Of a stretch of 64,000 bases of DNA, positions 32,813 to 43,209 are shown piece by piece; within the stretch, counting starts at the first letter, position 1, and each line of letters starts with the position of its first letter. The position numbers were made by a program, and so were the translations under genes. The stretch is from Tritonibacter multivorans. Its GTDB lineage: Bacteria; Pseudomonadota; Alphaproteobacteria; Rhodobacterales; Rhodobacteraceae. Where the stretch lies: contig NZ_CYSD01000024.1 in the NCBI RefSeq assembly GCF_001458415.1, positions 23,758 to 87,757 of the forward strand, in the 5' to 3' direction. The notes beneath the pieces are model-generated. The model did not search any database. It was given only the letters and a program-made list of their open reading frames with translations, and had not been told where the DNA came from.

Positions 32813-34942
32813 TCAGAAGCGTCCCTTGTTCCATTCATGCTCTTCCGCACGCGAAAGGGGCTGCGATGATCCTTCTTTGCGTACGAAGAACTCCTCCTTA
32901 CCTTCGGAAATCACGTAAACGGGTTTGTTCGCCCTTGTGACCTCAACATGACAAATCTGTTTGTCGTCATAGGTGGGCCAGTTGAGTTTCCAGAGCTTCA
33001 TAACGTCCTTGCCGAGGAACTTGTCGAAGATATTAGCAATGTGGAGTTGAAAGCCGTCCCGATCTTTCTTTGAAAGTGTGCCGCAGTCGAGTTCGAGGCC
33101 AATGGCATTCCCATGGTCATCTACACCAATGAAGAGGCTTCCACCGTCAGAATTCATGAACGCCGCAACTGTCTTGGCGACCACGTGCTCGAGCTTCTTG
33201 TTCACTTCGCCAGTACGCATGTCGTATCGCAGAGTGGATTTAAACTCTACCAGCTGGCCTTCCCCCTCGAGGATCATTTCGTGGATGGGATCGATCTGAG
33301 CAGGTGCCTCGGATGGTTCGATGCGCTTCAATATTTCGGCATAGAGAACTTCTGAGCGACGCTTCAGGAATGCAGTGAAATCGTCTTGAACAACTGAGGC
33401 ATCATCCAACTCGATGAGATGGCTGCTCAGCGCGTGTTTCAATTCTGAGTTCTCATCTGCAAAATCCGCTAGATAGACCGATGGGGCCTTTGCGCCGATC
33501 CGCTTCTTGTTCAGTTCGGCACTGACCAAAGTGATGTTGACAATCGAGTTGGCATAGGGGGTTTCTGCATCGCTGCCATGTTTGCGGACAAATGCCCTCG
33601 GAAAGAAATGGTGGTAGTTCTTACTGCTGGCGATCTTGAGATAGGAGTTATCCAGAAGCACTTTACCGTTTGTGTCGAAATCTTTTGGTTCATGATATGC
33701 GAGAATGCACAGGATCGACTTGCAGATGGCGTTCCCGGTCGAGAAGTCTGTTTCACGAAGATCTTGAGCTGAATTGATGAAAAGTTTGAACTCGGGGTAA
33801 GCTGGCCGCTGGCCTGCTATGATTAGATCAACTTTCTTGATATCAGCCGCCAGCTTGGATTCAGTTGCCGATGAATACCGCAGCGACAAGGAAGAACGCC
33901 AGAAGAGCTCTTCCAGATATTTCCGTTGCTGCCCGCTGGGTGACTTGCCCGTTTTCAAGAAGAAGTAGGCAAAAGGCACGATAAGAGTGTCGTAGGGCAG
34001 AATTTGGGAAACAGGTATCCGCAATACTGTTCGGAAGTGATCGATGGTCTTCTCGATCGCAGAGATGACATCATCCCACCTTGCAATGATGTCCGCCTTG
34101 TCCAGGCCAAGGATCGTCTTTCGCTTGCACTCCTTCGACTCGCTTATGACGAGGCTCAGGATTTGCAGAAGAACAGAGGGAGAAATGTTCTCATACTTGC
34201 TGTCATTAAGTTTTTTCTGGAACTTCTCCCAACGGGCCTGCATGTCGAAATCAGCGGCTTCGTCGTAGGTCTTGGCCGACATAATTTCGAAAAGCGTGAG
34301 AACCTTTCCCCCTGTATTTATTCGAGTAAACACCTCAATGGCGGACTCGATATCGTTCTGCCGAAGGGTGACGGTTGAGAACGCATAGGTCTTAAAGGCG
34401 CTGGAATAAGAACTGATCTGATTGATTTGTGGTTTCTCAAAACCACGCTGTTCTAGTTCATTGCCCATCTGGTAATCAAAGTTCAGAACGTCATGCAGAG
34501 GTATGAAAACCTCCGTCTCGTCTTTCACGGTGACGATGTCCTTTTCCTTCTCCTCGAGGTTCTCTTCCAGGTTCACGACGATGTCTTTGTAGTCGGTCAC
34601 CTTTTTCTCGGTGGGTTTTCTGATCTGCGCACCAAGATAAGCCGCGAAGAGGGAAGTGATGCGTTGCTGCCCATCAAGGACATACTGAACATTGCGCCCT
34701 ATGGGCGTCTCGGGTAGGTCAAAGCCACCAATGTTTTTTATATCATTGATGCGTTGATCCGTTTCCCAAAGGATGAAGGTCCCGATGGGATAGCCTTTAA
34801 GGATCGAGTCCAGAAGCTTCGCAGTTGCCTTCAAGTCCCAGACGAAATCCCGTTGGAACTTGGGTACTTTGATGATGCCTTTTTTGACGTCCGAGATCAG
34901 GTCGTCGTATGTCTTCGAATCTGGCTTTGGCTGGTTATTCAT
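32813..34942 (-). CDS. GmrSD-like DUF262/HNH protein fused to AlbA_2 domain
   Basis: 709 residues. The N-terminal DUF262 (about 1-240) carries KVPKFQRDFVWD and the DGQQR motif (90-94) of GmrS-type nucleotide-dependent enzymes. A DUF1524-like HNH region follows (about 430-510; YHHFFPRAFVRKHG, then NSIVNITLVSAELNKKRIG). The C-terminal 150 residues form an AlbA_2/Schlafen-type domain (EGQLVEFKSTLRYD; VAAFMNSDGGSLFIGVDDHGNAIGLE). GmrSD enzymes cut modified phage DNA, and a related enzyme, BrxU, accompanies some BREX loci. It is downstream of brxL on the same strand with a 189-bp gap. A defence role is inferred. Confidence 0.82.
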   Translation of the reverse strand: MNNQPKPDSKTYDDLISDVKKGIIKVPKFQRDFVWDLKATAKLLDSILKGYPIGTFILWETDQRINDIKNIGGFDLPETPIGRNVQYVLDGQQRITSLFAAYLGAQIRKPTEKKVTDYKDIVVNLEENLEEKEKDIVTVKDETEVFIPLHDVLNFDYQMGNELEQRGFEKPQINQISSYSSAFKTYAFSTVTLRQNDIESAIEVFTRINTGGKVLTLFEIMSAKTYDEAADFDMQARWEKFQKKLNDSKYENISPSVLLQILSLVISESKECKRKTILGLDKADIIARWDDVISAIEKTIDHFRTVLRIPVSQILPYDTLIVPFAYFFLKTGKSPSGQQRKYLEELFWRSSLSLRYSSATESKLAADIKKVDLIIAGQRPAYPEFKLFINSAQDLRETDFSTGNAICKSILCILAYHEPKDFDTNGKVLLDNSYLKIASSKNYHHFFPRAFVRKHGSDAETPYANSIVNITLVSAELNKKRIGAKAPSVYLADFADENSELKHALSSHLIELDDASVVQDDFTAFLKRRSEVLYAEILKRIEPSEAPAQIDPIHEMILEGEGQLVEFKSTLRYDMRTGEVNKKLEHVVAKTVAAFMNSDGGSLFIGVDDHGNAIGLELDCGTLSKKDRDGFQLHIANIFDKFLGKDVMKLWKLNWPTYDDKQICHVEVTRANKPVYVISEGKEEFFVRKEGSSQPLSRAEEHEWNKGRF

Positions 34943-35131
34943 TCGTTCGTCCGTCTAATTTCTGCGCATCTGCAATTTTGGTTCGTTCGCAAGCCGTTCC
35001 TGCAAATCTCCGTGCTTGCGCAGGTTCAAGTCAGAAAAACGCTTCTGGGACAGGCGGGACAAGCGGTTTTGGTTCAAATCAACGCGGAACATGGCTTTGC
35101 TCTTTTCTGAAATATCTACTCAGTTTCACCG

Positions 35132-37207
35132 TTAGTCTTGCCGCACATAGGTCACATAGAAGTTCTTCAGCATGCGATGCTCTTGCAGGCGGTCGCCTAG
35201 GCTGAACCCGTCACGTCGCATAGGCGCTTGGAAAATATCTAAACCGCGATCAAGTACGATTTTCCAGCCGGTATCGGTGACGATGTCTCTCGAGTGCGCG
35301 GTCCCTGAACCATCAAATGCCCAGGTGAAATCAACGCCCGAACCAATGCATGCCTCGGTAATGCTCTCCAGCAATTCGCGTTGCTTTTGCACGTTGCCGT
35401 CATCAGGCCCGGTGACAAGATGGATAGCCACTTGATCTTCCAACGCCTTGCGCTGAATCACCATCTCGACGAATTCCATCATGTTCTTGATCTGGTAAAA
35501 ATAGCGAATGTAGGGGTCTGTCACTACGATCCGCGATGCACCGTCCAGATAGGGCCCGAACAGTTTATCGTAGCTGATGCCTTTTCGGTTTTCGGCGAAT
35601 ACGTGGTGACCCTCTTCGGCGCGCGGCTTGGCGGGCGCTGAGGTCTCCGATGTGTCGCGCGGCTCATATTCGACTTCGATGATATCATCATCGACAGCAT
35701 CAGTGGGTTGGTCCTGCTGCTTTGGGTCTAAGGCAGGCTTCAGATAGTAGAATTGGGGGAACTCTTGCTCTTCGACGGTCTGGACGCGCCGCTTTTCCCC
35801 ATCAGAGCCAGTGTAGAAGAAGTCGACATCTGGATAAGTCGCATCGATCCGAAACAATTGGTCCTTAACGCGCTTTCGACTTTCAAGTGCGAGCTGCAAG
35901 AGCTCTTCAACGTCATCGGCTGTTTCATCTCCGGCAGGGAAAATCACCTTCAGGAAGCCCGAGATGGTCTTGTAGACGGCGTCCCGATCACGGGTTGAAA
36001 TCTTCTCGCTGACTTTGAAATGCAGGTCCGGCCGGTTGGAGAAGTCTTCTTGGCGCAAATGGCGAAGGATCTCGGCGAGGTAGTCGACAATGAACCCGTA
36101 GCCAGTGGTGAACATCTCGCCTCGGATCACGTCGATCTCCCAGCCAGGCAGATAAGCGTGGAGGCGGTCAATGAATGCAGAGTCATGGAACTGGGGTGGC
36201 AGGGCTTCGAACAAGTCGCTGTTCTTGAGCATGAATGGCACATTGTGGTCTGTGTTGCCGACAAACGCGAAGCTCGCTTCTGCCCCCATGGGGTTAACCC
36301 CGCGCGAGAAGGTCTTGTTTGCCATGTAGTTTTTCATGATGTCGACCAGGGCCTTGTTCGCAGTTTTCTCGCGCCCTGCAAATTCATCAAAGGCCACCAC
36401 ATCCCAATATCCGACCAGTCCGATCCTCCCATTCGAGTTGTTTACAAACAGCTTCGGGATGGTCACTTCGCCGCCGGAGATCAGCTGCCCGTGTGGCGAA
36501 AACTCAGAGTAGATATGCGATTTACCCGTTCCCTTTGGGCCAAGTTCGATGATGTTATAGTTTCGCTCCACGAAGGGGATCAGCCGCATCAGCTGCAAAA
36601 GCTTGCTGCGACGTCCGAAGGCTTCAGGATTGAAGCCAATTGACTGCATTAAGAGATCAATCCACTCGTCTTTGGTAAATTGCGCGCGCGCCTCCTTGTA
36701 CCCATCGTAATCGACCTTGGCGATCTGGATGGGTTTGATGGTCTCGAGCACCCACGGAGACGTTCGCGCGTCTTCGGAAAACTCGTATTGAACATCAGCA
36801 ATACACCATACACCGGTCACAAGCAGCTTTGGATGCGCTTTGACCGTACCGCTGTCCACCGCAACCTTTTTGATGCCCAAGTTGTCGAACGTGGCCTCGT
36901 AGCTGTCTGTTTTTTCGTTCAGCGAGACGCTGATTTGGTCGATGACTTTGTAGCGTCCCTTTTCCTTGATCGTGGATTGGATCAGTCCCGCTTCGCTTCT
37001 GTGAACGTAGTGCTTTCTGAGGATTTCTTTGACGGTTTCGATGCCGCTCTCGATTGATGCTTCGTCGTCAGTCGCACAGTACTGCCCAAGCAGGTATTCG
37101 AGGACATAGGTTGGAACGATTGCGTTGCCTTTGACCGCTTTCACAAGATCTTTGCGGACCACGTAGCCCGCGAAATGCTCGTTAATCTTTTCGTCGAGTG
37201 CGCTCAT
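35132..37207 (-). CDS. brxL: BREX protein BrxL (Lon-like AAA+ protein)
   Basis: 691 residues, the usual length. The start LDEKINEHFAGYVVRKDLVKAVKGNAIVPTYVLEYLLGQYCAT is diagnostic of BrxL. Walker A is ELGPKGTGKSH and Walker B VVAFDEFAG, with AEASFAFVGNTDHN as a sensor-like stretch. The last 150 residues (YDKLFGPYLDGASRIVVTDPYIRYFYQ) resemble a MIT_C/phospholipase-D-like domain. BrxL forms ring complexes on DNA and is needed for phage restriction in type I BREX. It is the last core gene of the cluster, 9 bp after pglZ. Confidence 0.93.
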   Translation of the reverse strand: MSALDEKINEHFAGYVVRKDLVKAVKGNAIVPTYVLEYLLGQYCATDDEASIESGIETVKEILRKHYVHRSEAGLIQSTIKEKGRYKVIDQISVSLNEKTDSYEATFDNLGIKKVAVDSGTVKAHPKLLVTGVWCIADVQYEFSEDARTSPWVLETIKPIQIAKVDYDGYKEARAQFTKDEWIDLLMQSIGFNPEAFGRRSKLLQLMRLIPFVERNYNIIELGPKGTGKSHIYSEFSPHGQLISGGEVTIPKLFVNNSNGRIGLVGYWDVVAFDEFAGREKTANKALVDIMKNYMANKTFSRGVNPMGAEASFAFVGNTDHNVPFMLKNSDLFEALPPQFHDSAFIDRLHAYLPGWEIDVIRGEMFTTGYGFIVDYLAEILRHLRQEDFSNRPDLHFKVSEKISTRDRDAVYKTISGFLKVIFPAGDETADDVEELLQLALESRKRVKDQLFRIDATYPDVDFFYTGSDGEKRRVQTVEEQEFPQFYYLKPALDPKQQDQPTDAVDDDIIEVEYEPRDTSETSAPAKPRAEEGHHVFAENRKGISYDKLFGPYLDGASRIVVTDPYIRYFYQIKNMMEFVEMVIQRKALEDQVAIHLVTGPDDGNVQKQRELLESITEACIGSGVDFTWAFDGSGTAHSRDIVTDTGWKIVLDRGLDIFQAPMRRDGFSLGDRLQEHRMLKNFYVTYVRQD

Positions 37208-37216
37208 GATAGGTCC

Positions 37217-39712
37217 TTAAAAGTCGAAATCTGTCGATATGCCACGACGCAGTTGGAAACGGTGGCTTGTGTAATCTTCGAAGTGGCTCGTTTTGCCGAT
37301 CCGTTCGCGAAGCTTGAGGAAGACGTCCTGGTTGTTGAACCGATCAGCATCGCGAGAAAGCAGGAACTTGATGGGCAGCTCCCGTTCGCGCGCATTTTGC
37401 GAGGTGTAGTCAAAGGTCAGCGGGTGCTCATCTGAAATGAGCGTGCCGTCCGAAGCGTAAATCCCAGCAAGAACATCACGTTGTTGCTGTTTCTCTGAAA
37501 CCGGCTGCGTTTGATAGAGAGTGACCGCCGTTTGGCCGGAAGATATCAGGCTTTTTCCAGTTACGATGATCTGCACTTCAACTTTTTCGACATCGGCTTC
37601 GCGTCGTTTACCAACGCGGAGTACGGGAACAATGACCTCTTGAAGCGTGGCCCCGCCATGCACAAACCGGCTTCCCGCCCCCTTGACGCGCATACGATTG
37701 ATCGAATTGGGCAGTAGAACATCCAAGTTACCTGATAGACCCAGATTTGCGGGTGAGAACTTCTTCATTCCAGATGTCGCATCAAGGTCTCGCCCAATGA
37801 TAAATCGACGATTTTTTACAAGGATTTCCGCACCAGCAGGAACCGCTACCGAAAAATCTGTCTCGTCCAACGCGCGGTGCTGATAGATGAAGCCGTGATC
37901 GGCCGTCACAAGAATGTTGGAAAAGTTGGCGGTTGTGAGCTTGCGGACTAGTTTGGTCAGATCTTCGACAGCGACTTCTGCAGCCTCTGTCACGCGTTCC
38001 TCGGTGGCGAGCTTGTCGCCAACGATGTCGATCCTGTTGTGATAGAGGTAGAGAATGTCATGATCGCGGAAAACCTCTTTTCCGTCGTCCGCCTTCAAGC
38101 TCATGAAATCATCGGCCTTCATGGCTTTGACACGGTCTCCGGCACGCCCCATGCCCAGCACCTTTTCGCGGTTTGCGGTTCCCTGAGTAGGCAAGCCAAA
38201 CGAAGATACGTTTCCGTCCTCCGACAGCTCCAGATCCTTGTTCGGTAAGAGCGCAGCCATGCCGAGTTGCGTGTAGCTGGGCAAAGCAGAAATCATCGGC
38301 TTTAGATCGGCGTCGAACCGGTTCAGTTTACGGATCTGGCGCAGGGCTTCTTCCGCAACCTCATAGCGCAATGCGTCTGAGATGATCACCACCACCTTCT
38401 GATCGCGGCGGCGGAATTCGGCGGCTTGGTCCATATAGAAATCGGTCTGATGCGCAAATCCCGATATCTTCCAATCGCTCAGTCCAGCGATCTGATCTTG
38501 CCAGGCGTCATTGACGGCAGACAGGAAGTTGGTCGTGTAGCGGTTCTCTACGCTTTCGAACAGCGCGCTAAGCAGCGAGGCCTGACCACTCTTTTGCATA
38601 TGATAGATGAATTTGCGGTAGAGCTGGTCGATCTTGTACCAGTGCGAAACATAGCGCTTCACCCCCTCTGCGGGGGAGGTCATGGTCAGGTTCGCTTCAG
38701 CCAACGCCTGCTGGAATTCTGTGGCATAGCCGATGGCTTGATAAATATCCTCATAGGTAGGGTACCAATGGCTTTGCCGCCGCTCTCGCACGGTCTTCAG
38801 CACCTCGGCTGATGAGACCGTTTGGCTTGCCATCTCACGCACCAGAGAGCGGATGATCTGCCGGTCGATCTCTTCGAAGTGATCAATGGCACGCAGGGCC
38901 TTGATGTCGCGCTCTTGCACGTCTTCAGGGATCCGTAGGATGTCCTGGTACTTCCCACTCAGCGTTTCAAACGCCTTCGCCCCCAGCCGGTTGTTCTTCC
39001 AGCGGCGGAAGACAAGAAGCGCTTCGCCGTTCAGCTTGCCATCTTCGCCCAAGGCGCGGGCATAGCAGGACTGGAACAGGGTGATCGCGAAGTCCTCGAA
39101 ATCTGGCGCATCGCTGACATAGCCATAGGCATTCTCAACCTGCTTCCAGAAGAACTCTGTCAGACCGGACCGCTCCATCAGGCGCATGGCGTCGTCGCGC
39201 TCGTCCGCGAGCTCGGCCAGCAGCTCCTCGATCACCGTGTCCAAGGCTCCCTCGGCCCCGGCGCAGACGGCCAACATGCGGCGCAGCACATCGGTCTTCG
39301 TGTCCGACGGCGTGAGCATCTGCTTCAGCGCCTCGATGCGGCCCTTGGCGCGGTAGAACTCCATATGGTCGCGCACCACGTCCTCGAACTGCAGCGGCAG
39401 GCCCAGTTCAGACAGCCAGATCGCCGCTTGGTCGGCCTTGAAGACACCGCAGGCGAAATAGAGATCCAGTAGCCAGTTGTCGGCCATCTCGGGCGCGGGG
39501 CCGTCGTGGAACACCAGAAACTTCTGTTTCGGTTCTTGCCGCAGCATCCGGTACTTCAGGCCGAACTCGTTATTCGCGATCTCGACCTTTTCCACATCCG
39601 GTAGATCCACAGCGTCATATTCGGCCCGCATGTCGCGCGCGGCGTCGTACCAGAAGACGATCCGGTGATCGATGAACAGCCGCTCAAGGCCTGCCTTGAT
39701 CCGGTCCGTCAT
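37217..39712 (-). CDS. pglZ: BREX alkaline-phosphatase-fold protein PglZ
   Basis: 831 residues. N-terminal part IDHRIVFWYDAARDMRAEYD; central alkaline-phosphatase-like core with VVVIISDALRYEVAEEALRQI and ILVTADHGFIYQHR (metal-binding Asp, Asp-His). This matches BREX-1 PglZ type A. PglZ is required with PglX for both host methylation and phage exclusion. Its start overlaps the pglX stop by 4 bp (39709-39712), so translation is coupled. Confidence 0.93.
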   Translation of the reverse strand: MTDRIKAGLERLFIDHRIVFWYDAARDMRAEYDAVDLPDVEKVEIANNEFGLKYRMLRQEPKQKFLVFHDGPAPEMADNWLLDLYFACGVFKADQAAIWLSELGLPLQFEDVVRDHMEFYRAKGRIEALKQMLTPSDTKTDVLRRMLAVCAGAEGALDTVIEELLAELADERDDAMRLMERSGLTEFFWKQVENAYGYVSDAPDFEDFAITLFQSCYARALGEDGKLNGEALLVFRRWKNNRLGAKAFETLSGKYQDILRIPEDVQERDIKALRAIDHFEEIDRQIIRSLVREMASQTVSSAEVLKTVRERRQSHWYPTYEDIYQAIGYATEFQQALAEANLTMTSPAEGVKRYVSHWYKIDQLYRKFIYHMQKSGQASLLSALFESVENRYTTNFLSAVNDAWQDQIAGLSDWKISGFAHQTDFYMDQAAEFRRRDQKVVVIISDALRYEVAEEALRQIRKLNRFDADLKPMISALPSYTQLGMAALLPNKDLELSEDGNVSSFGLPTQGTANREKVLGMGRAGDRVKAMKADDFMSLKADDGKEVFRDHDILYLYHNRIDIVGDKLATEERVTEAAEVAVEDLTKLVRKLTTANFSNILVTADHGFIYQHRALDETDFSVAVPAGAEILVKNRRFIIGRDLDATSGMKKFSPANLGLSGNLDVLLPNSINRMRVKGAGSRFVHGGATLQEVIVPVLRVGKRREADVEKVEVQIIVTGKSLISSGQTAVTLYQTQPVSEKQQQRDVLAGIYASDGTLISDEHPLTFDYTSQNARERELPIKFLLSRDADRFNNQDVFLKLRERIGKTSHFEDYTSHRFQLRRGISTDFDF

Positions 39713-42700
39713 GACAGCCCCGCGATCTTCTTCAGGGCAGACCCGAACAGCGGATAGTTCGCCTTCACCCCGTCATCCAGATCGATCTCAATTTTCCGCT
39801 GCGCGAGTGGGAAGATCACCTCGCGTTCCCATTCATTCAGTTCGTTGATCTGCTTGGACAATACGCTGACTTTTTTCAGTGCCTTTGTTTGGTTAGCTTT
39901 GGTCTCAGTCGGATCATCAGACCTTTTTTGTTCATTCACGCGTTCACCCTCCAGCTTGGTGATGAACTCGCGCAGGTAGTCATTCAGCAGCACCGAGACC
40001 GTGTCGCTTTGATACCGGTGCATGTAGATCAGGGCGTTGAACGTGCCCTTGGGGCTGGAGAACATCCAGTAGATCGGGCGCTTTTTGTAGCGCTTCACGT
40101 GATCGGCGTAGAAATCCTTGGTGAAATACTTGCGGATTTCTTTGCCGAGCGCGTCCTCGATATAGCGCAGGTTCTCGCGAAAATGCGCTTCGCCGAAGGT
40201 CACGCGCAGGAACAGGCGGAAGCGTTCGGTGATGTCGTCGGGGAACCAGTTCTCGTCCAGCACGGGGATGACGTTGTCTTCGTCCGGCATGAAACTCGGC
40301 GCGGGTACGCGGGCGAGGTAGTCGGCCAGCGTTTCGCCCTGATTGGCGAGGATCAGGCCCCGCGCGTCGAGGCTGTAGCGGCCGAACATGCAGCCCACGG
40401 CGTAGGAGAGGAACTCGGCCATGGTGTCCGCGCGCAGGCGGGACTCGTTGGCCGCCGTGTCGTTCTTGATGCCATAGCGATAGGCGGGGTTACAGGTTAG
40501 GGTGATCTCGTTCAGCGGCACCTCGGGGGTCAGTTCGTCTTGCAGACCATAGGCGTCGATGAAGATGCGGTTGTTCTCTTCCTCCAGCCGCTGCATCTCG
40601 TCCGTCATGCCCTGCCAATGGGTGCGAAGGGTGGTGTAGGTGGCCTCCAGCGTACCTTCGCGGTGATCGTTTTGGAGCAGCGGAAGCGTGGTGAAATCCC
40701 AGGAGGTTTCGTAGGCGTCCCAGTCGGATTCCGAAAGATGAACGAGCTCGCGAGTGTTTGACTCTATCTTGGTGCTGGCGCTACCCTCAACGAGCGGAGT
40801 TTTTTTGACCTCCGAAATTCCGTAGTTGAGTGTGGGACTCAAAAGATTGAAATAGTACGCTCCTACTCTGGAATTTATCAGCGCGAGTCCGTGCGTTGTG
40901 TTTTCGTCCTCATCAAAAGCAGCCATTGAGGCCGATGAAAACGCAAAGCCGTGCGGATGGTATCGTGCTGAAAAAGATGATGACGAGATAGCCGTCCAGT
41001 TGAGGCCCGGTCGAAAGAAAAAATCAGTGCTAATGATGTAACGTGACCAATGGTCTCCAGTCTTTTGGGAAATTGCGTTCTTAGCTTCTGACCCATTTTC
41101 GAGCCAATTGACTACGCTCTCCTTGTTACTCCCCCATTTCCGGAAGGACCCGCCGTGGAGACAAGGATACCACTTGTGTTGCATTGTTTCACTTGCATCG
41201 TGCGCGTCTCTGTTCTGCTTGTTCTCTGAAACCTCGAACCATTGTCGCAAGAAACGGGCGTTGTCTCCGATAGCCATCCCTTTCTTGGCTGTGTATTGGT
41301 CTTGAAACTTAGGCTGCTTGAAGTTTTCAAGTGCGCGAGAGCTAATCCAAAACGCAATGGGGTGGCCAGGTATCTGCTCAAACACGCTACTATCACAGAC
41401 GAACCGTCCGTAATCTTTTTCCAGGAATAGATTTTGGATTGTTTCCGACTTTCGGACGTCGACATGCTTTTCAAACAAGCGTCTATAGATACCGGTTTCT
41501 CCTTCAGCGCTTTTCGAGTTTCGCAAAACAAACGCGACGGTGCCGAAATCTGCGCCAAACAGTCCGCGACCTAACTGGAGCAATGAGTAGATATGCTGGG
41601 ATGACAGCAGGAGTTCCCGCAACTTTTCATATGAACTCAAAAACATCCAGGATGGGAGATTGATCATGGCGATCATTCCAGAAGCTCGTGCGAGGGAGGC
41701 AGATCGTTCCATAAACATAGTCAACAGATCAGATTTGCTATCGGGGTAGCTCTCTTTTGCGAATGCACCCAGTTTTGGGTTCATCCCTTTCCCGCCCATA
41801 TACGGCGGGTTGGCCACCACTACATGATACTTCGGCGACAGCGCCTCGGCCATGCGCAGCACGGCGATGACACGGTCCTGAACCTCCTTCAGCAGCAGGT
41901 CGCCCGCAAAATCCCGCGCCTCGACCACCCGCAGCGTCTCTGCCGGATCGCGCAGTTTCGGTACGATCAGGGAGCCGAAGTTCTTCGCCTGCTCGAACTG
42001 TCCCAGCGTCTCGCGCAGCTCATCGGTGAACAGATCCTTGCCCACCACGGCGGCCACATCCTGCATCTCGGCCTCGGTAAAGGCCACGTTCTGCAACACG
42101 CAGATGTCGGGCTTTGCCTCCATCCGCAAAAACCGCCGCCGCCCCAGCTTGGCCGCCGCCTTCATCGCCAGCGCAAAGGCCGCCAGCGCCCCCGCGCGGT
42201 CGTCGATCTCCACCCCCGTCAGGTTGTTCGTCAGGATCAGCGCGGGGATCTCTGTCGCGTCATAGCCCTCTTCCTCGTAGATGGCGTAGAGCAGGTCAAA
42301 GGCATAGGTCAGCATGTGCCCCGAGCCCGCCGCCGGATCGCAGATGCGGATCTCTTCGGGCTTGGTGATTTTCAGGAAGTCCGTCTCGGGCTCTTCCGGC
42401 GCAATGTAGTAATCCATCCGCTCGGCCAGACGGCTTTGCGGATTATTCAGCAGCCAGAGCCGCCCCAGCGAGTTTTCGACCAGGTAGCGGACGATCCAGT
42501 GCGGGGTGAAGAGCTGCGTCGCGGCGGGGATGTTCTCGGCAGTGATCTTCTGGTTCTTCTTGAGGCCCGCGAAGACCTGGTCCTTCTTCTCCGAGATGTA
42601 GAACTGGTAGAGCCAGCCGATGATCTCGACGTCTTCACACACGTCAGGCGTCATCGCCTCACGGAGGTAGGCGAGGATCGAAGCGTTGGACTGGAGGTCC

Positions 42701-43209
42701 GAAGGCATTAGTAGCTCAGTATAGTCGTCGATGCGTTCGAACATGAACGGCAATGCCTCATGCCAGTAGTTGCATGCCGCGACCACAAGCAATCTGTACG
42801 CCTCTCCTTGAGGGTCCGGACTATCGATACGCCCGTCCAACAAGCTAAGGACCTTTTGCCGGGTGATTTCGGAAACAATTTGCTCGTTAATACTCCCTGA
42901 TTTTGCATCCGAAAGTATCTCAGGTTGAAATTGACCAACGGACGGAGACACAATGCGAACAGGAGAGAGACCGTTCACATCCATGTACCGCAAAGCGGTG
43001 AACCTGTTGAACCAGACATAGGCCACCTTTTCGACGACGTGCTCTGGTCCATGTTTGGCGACCAATGCCTCAAGTTTCTTGAACGCTTTCGGGTGTTCTC
43101 GCTGAGCCCTTGAGCCCTCGCTCAAGACGGCGTCCATCCTTGCGGCGACTTGATCAATCAACGTGCTCCGCGCAAATTGGGCGAACTTTCTGAGCTTTGT
43201 GGTATCCAT
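39709..43209 (-). CDS. pglX: BREX adenine-specific DNA methyltransferase PglX
   Basis: 1166 residues. SAM-binding motif ICDPAAGSGHMLTYAFDLLY (about 285-305) and catalytic NPPY at 467-470 (VVVANPPYMGGKGMN) define an N6-adenine methyltransferase. It marks the host BREX site and sets phage specificity. The target-recognition half (about residues 480-830, bases about 40,700-41,770) and the N-terminal 170 residues are visibly lower in G+C than the methylase core and C-terminus, so the gene is a mosaic. It overlaps the nuclease-like gene by 1 bp upstream and pglZ by 4 bp downstream. Confidence 0.95.
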   Translation of the reverse strand: MDTTKLRKFAQFARSTLIDQVAARMDAVLSEGSRAQREHPKAFKKLEALVAKHGPEHVVEKVAYVWFNRFTALRYMDVNGLSPVRIVSPSVGQFQPEILSDAKSGSINEQIVSEITRQKVLSLLDGRIDSPDPQGEAYRLLVVAACNYWHEALPFMFERIDDYTELLMPSDLQSNASILAYLREAMTPDVCEDVEIIGWLYQFYISEKKDQVFAGLKKNQKITAENIPAATQLFTPHWIVRYLVENSLGRLWLLNNPQSRLAERMDYYIAPEEPETDFLKITKPEEIRICDPAAGSGHMLTYAFDLLYAIYEEEGYDATEIPALILTNNLTGVEIDDRAGALAAFALAMKAAAKLGRRRFLRMEAKPDICVLQNVAFTEAEMQDVAAVVGKDLFTDELRETLGQFEQAKNFGSLIVPKLRDPAETLRVVEARDFAGDLLLKEVQDRVIAVLRMAEALSPKYHVVVANPPYMGGKGMNPKLGAFAKESYPDSKSDLLTMFMERSASLARASGMIAMINLPSWMFLSSYEKLRELLLSSQHIYSLLQLGRGLFGADFGTVAFVLRNSKSAEGETGIYRRLFEKHVDVRKSETIQNLFLEKDYGRFVCDSSVFEQIPGHPIAFWISSRALENFKQPKFQDQYTAKKGMAIGDNARFLRQWFEVSENKQNRDAHDASETMQHKWYPCLHGGSFRKWGSNKESVVNWLENGSEAKNAISQKTGDHWSRYIISTDFFFRPGLNWTAISSSSFSARYHPHGFAFSSASMAAFDEDENTTHGLALINSRVGAYYFNLLSPTLNYGISEVKKTPLVEGSASTKIESNTRELVHLSESDWDAYETSWDFTTLPLLQNDHREGTLEATYTTLRTHWQGMTDEMQRLEEENNRIFIDAYGLQDELTPEVPLNEITLTCNPAYRYGIKNDTAANESRLRADTMAEFLSYAVGCMFGRYSLDARGLILANQGETLADYLARVPAPSFMPDEDNVIPVLDENWFPDDITERFRLFLRVTFGEAHFRENLRYIEDALGKEIRKYFTKDFYADHVKRYKKRPIYWMFSSPKGTFNALIYMHRYQSDTVSVLLNDYLREFITKLEGERVNEQKRSDDPTETKANQTKALKKVSVLSKQINELNEWEREVIFPLAQRKIEIDLDDGVKANYPLFGSALKKIAGLS

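Noticed and set aside
41110..41560. Separate gene in the A+T-richer part of pglX
   Set aside because: The main pglX frame runs through without interruption; the extra frames there are short shadows.
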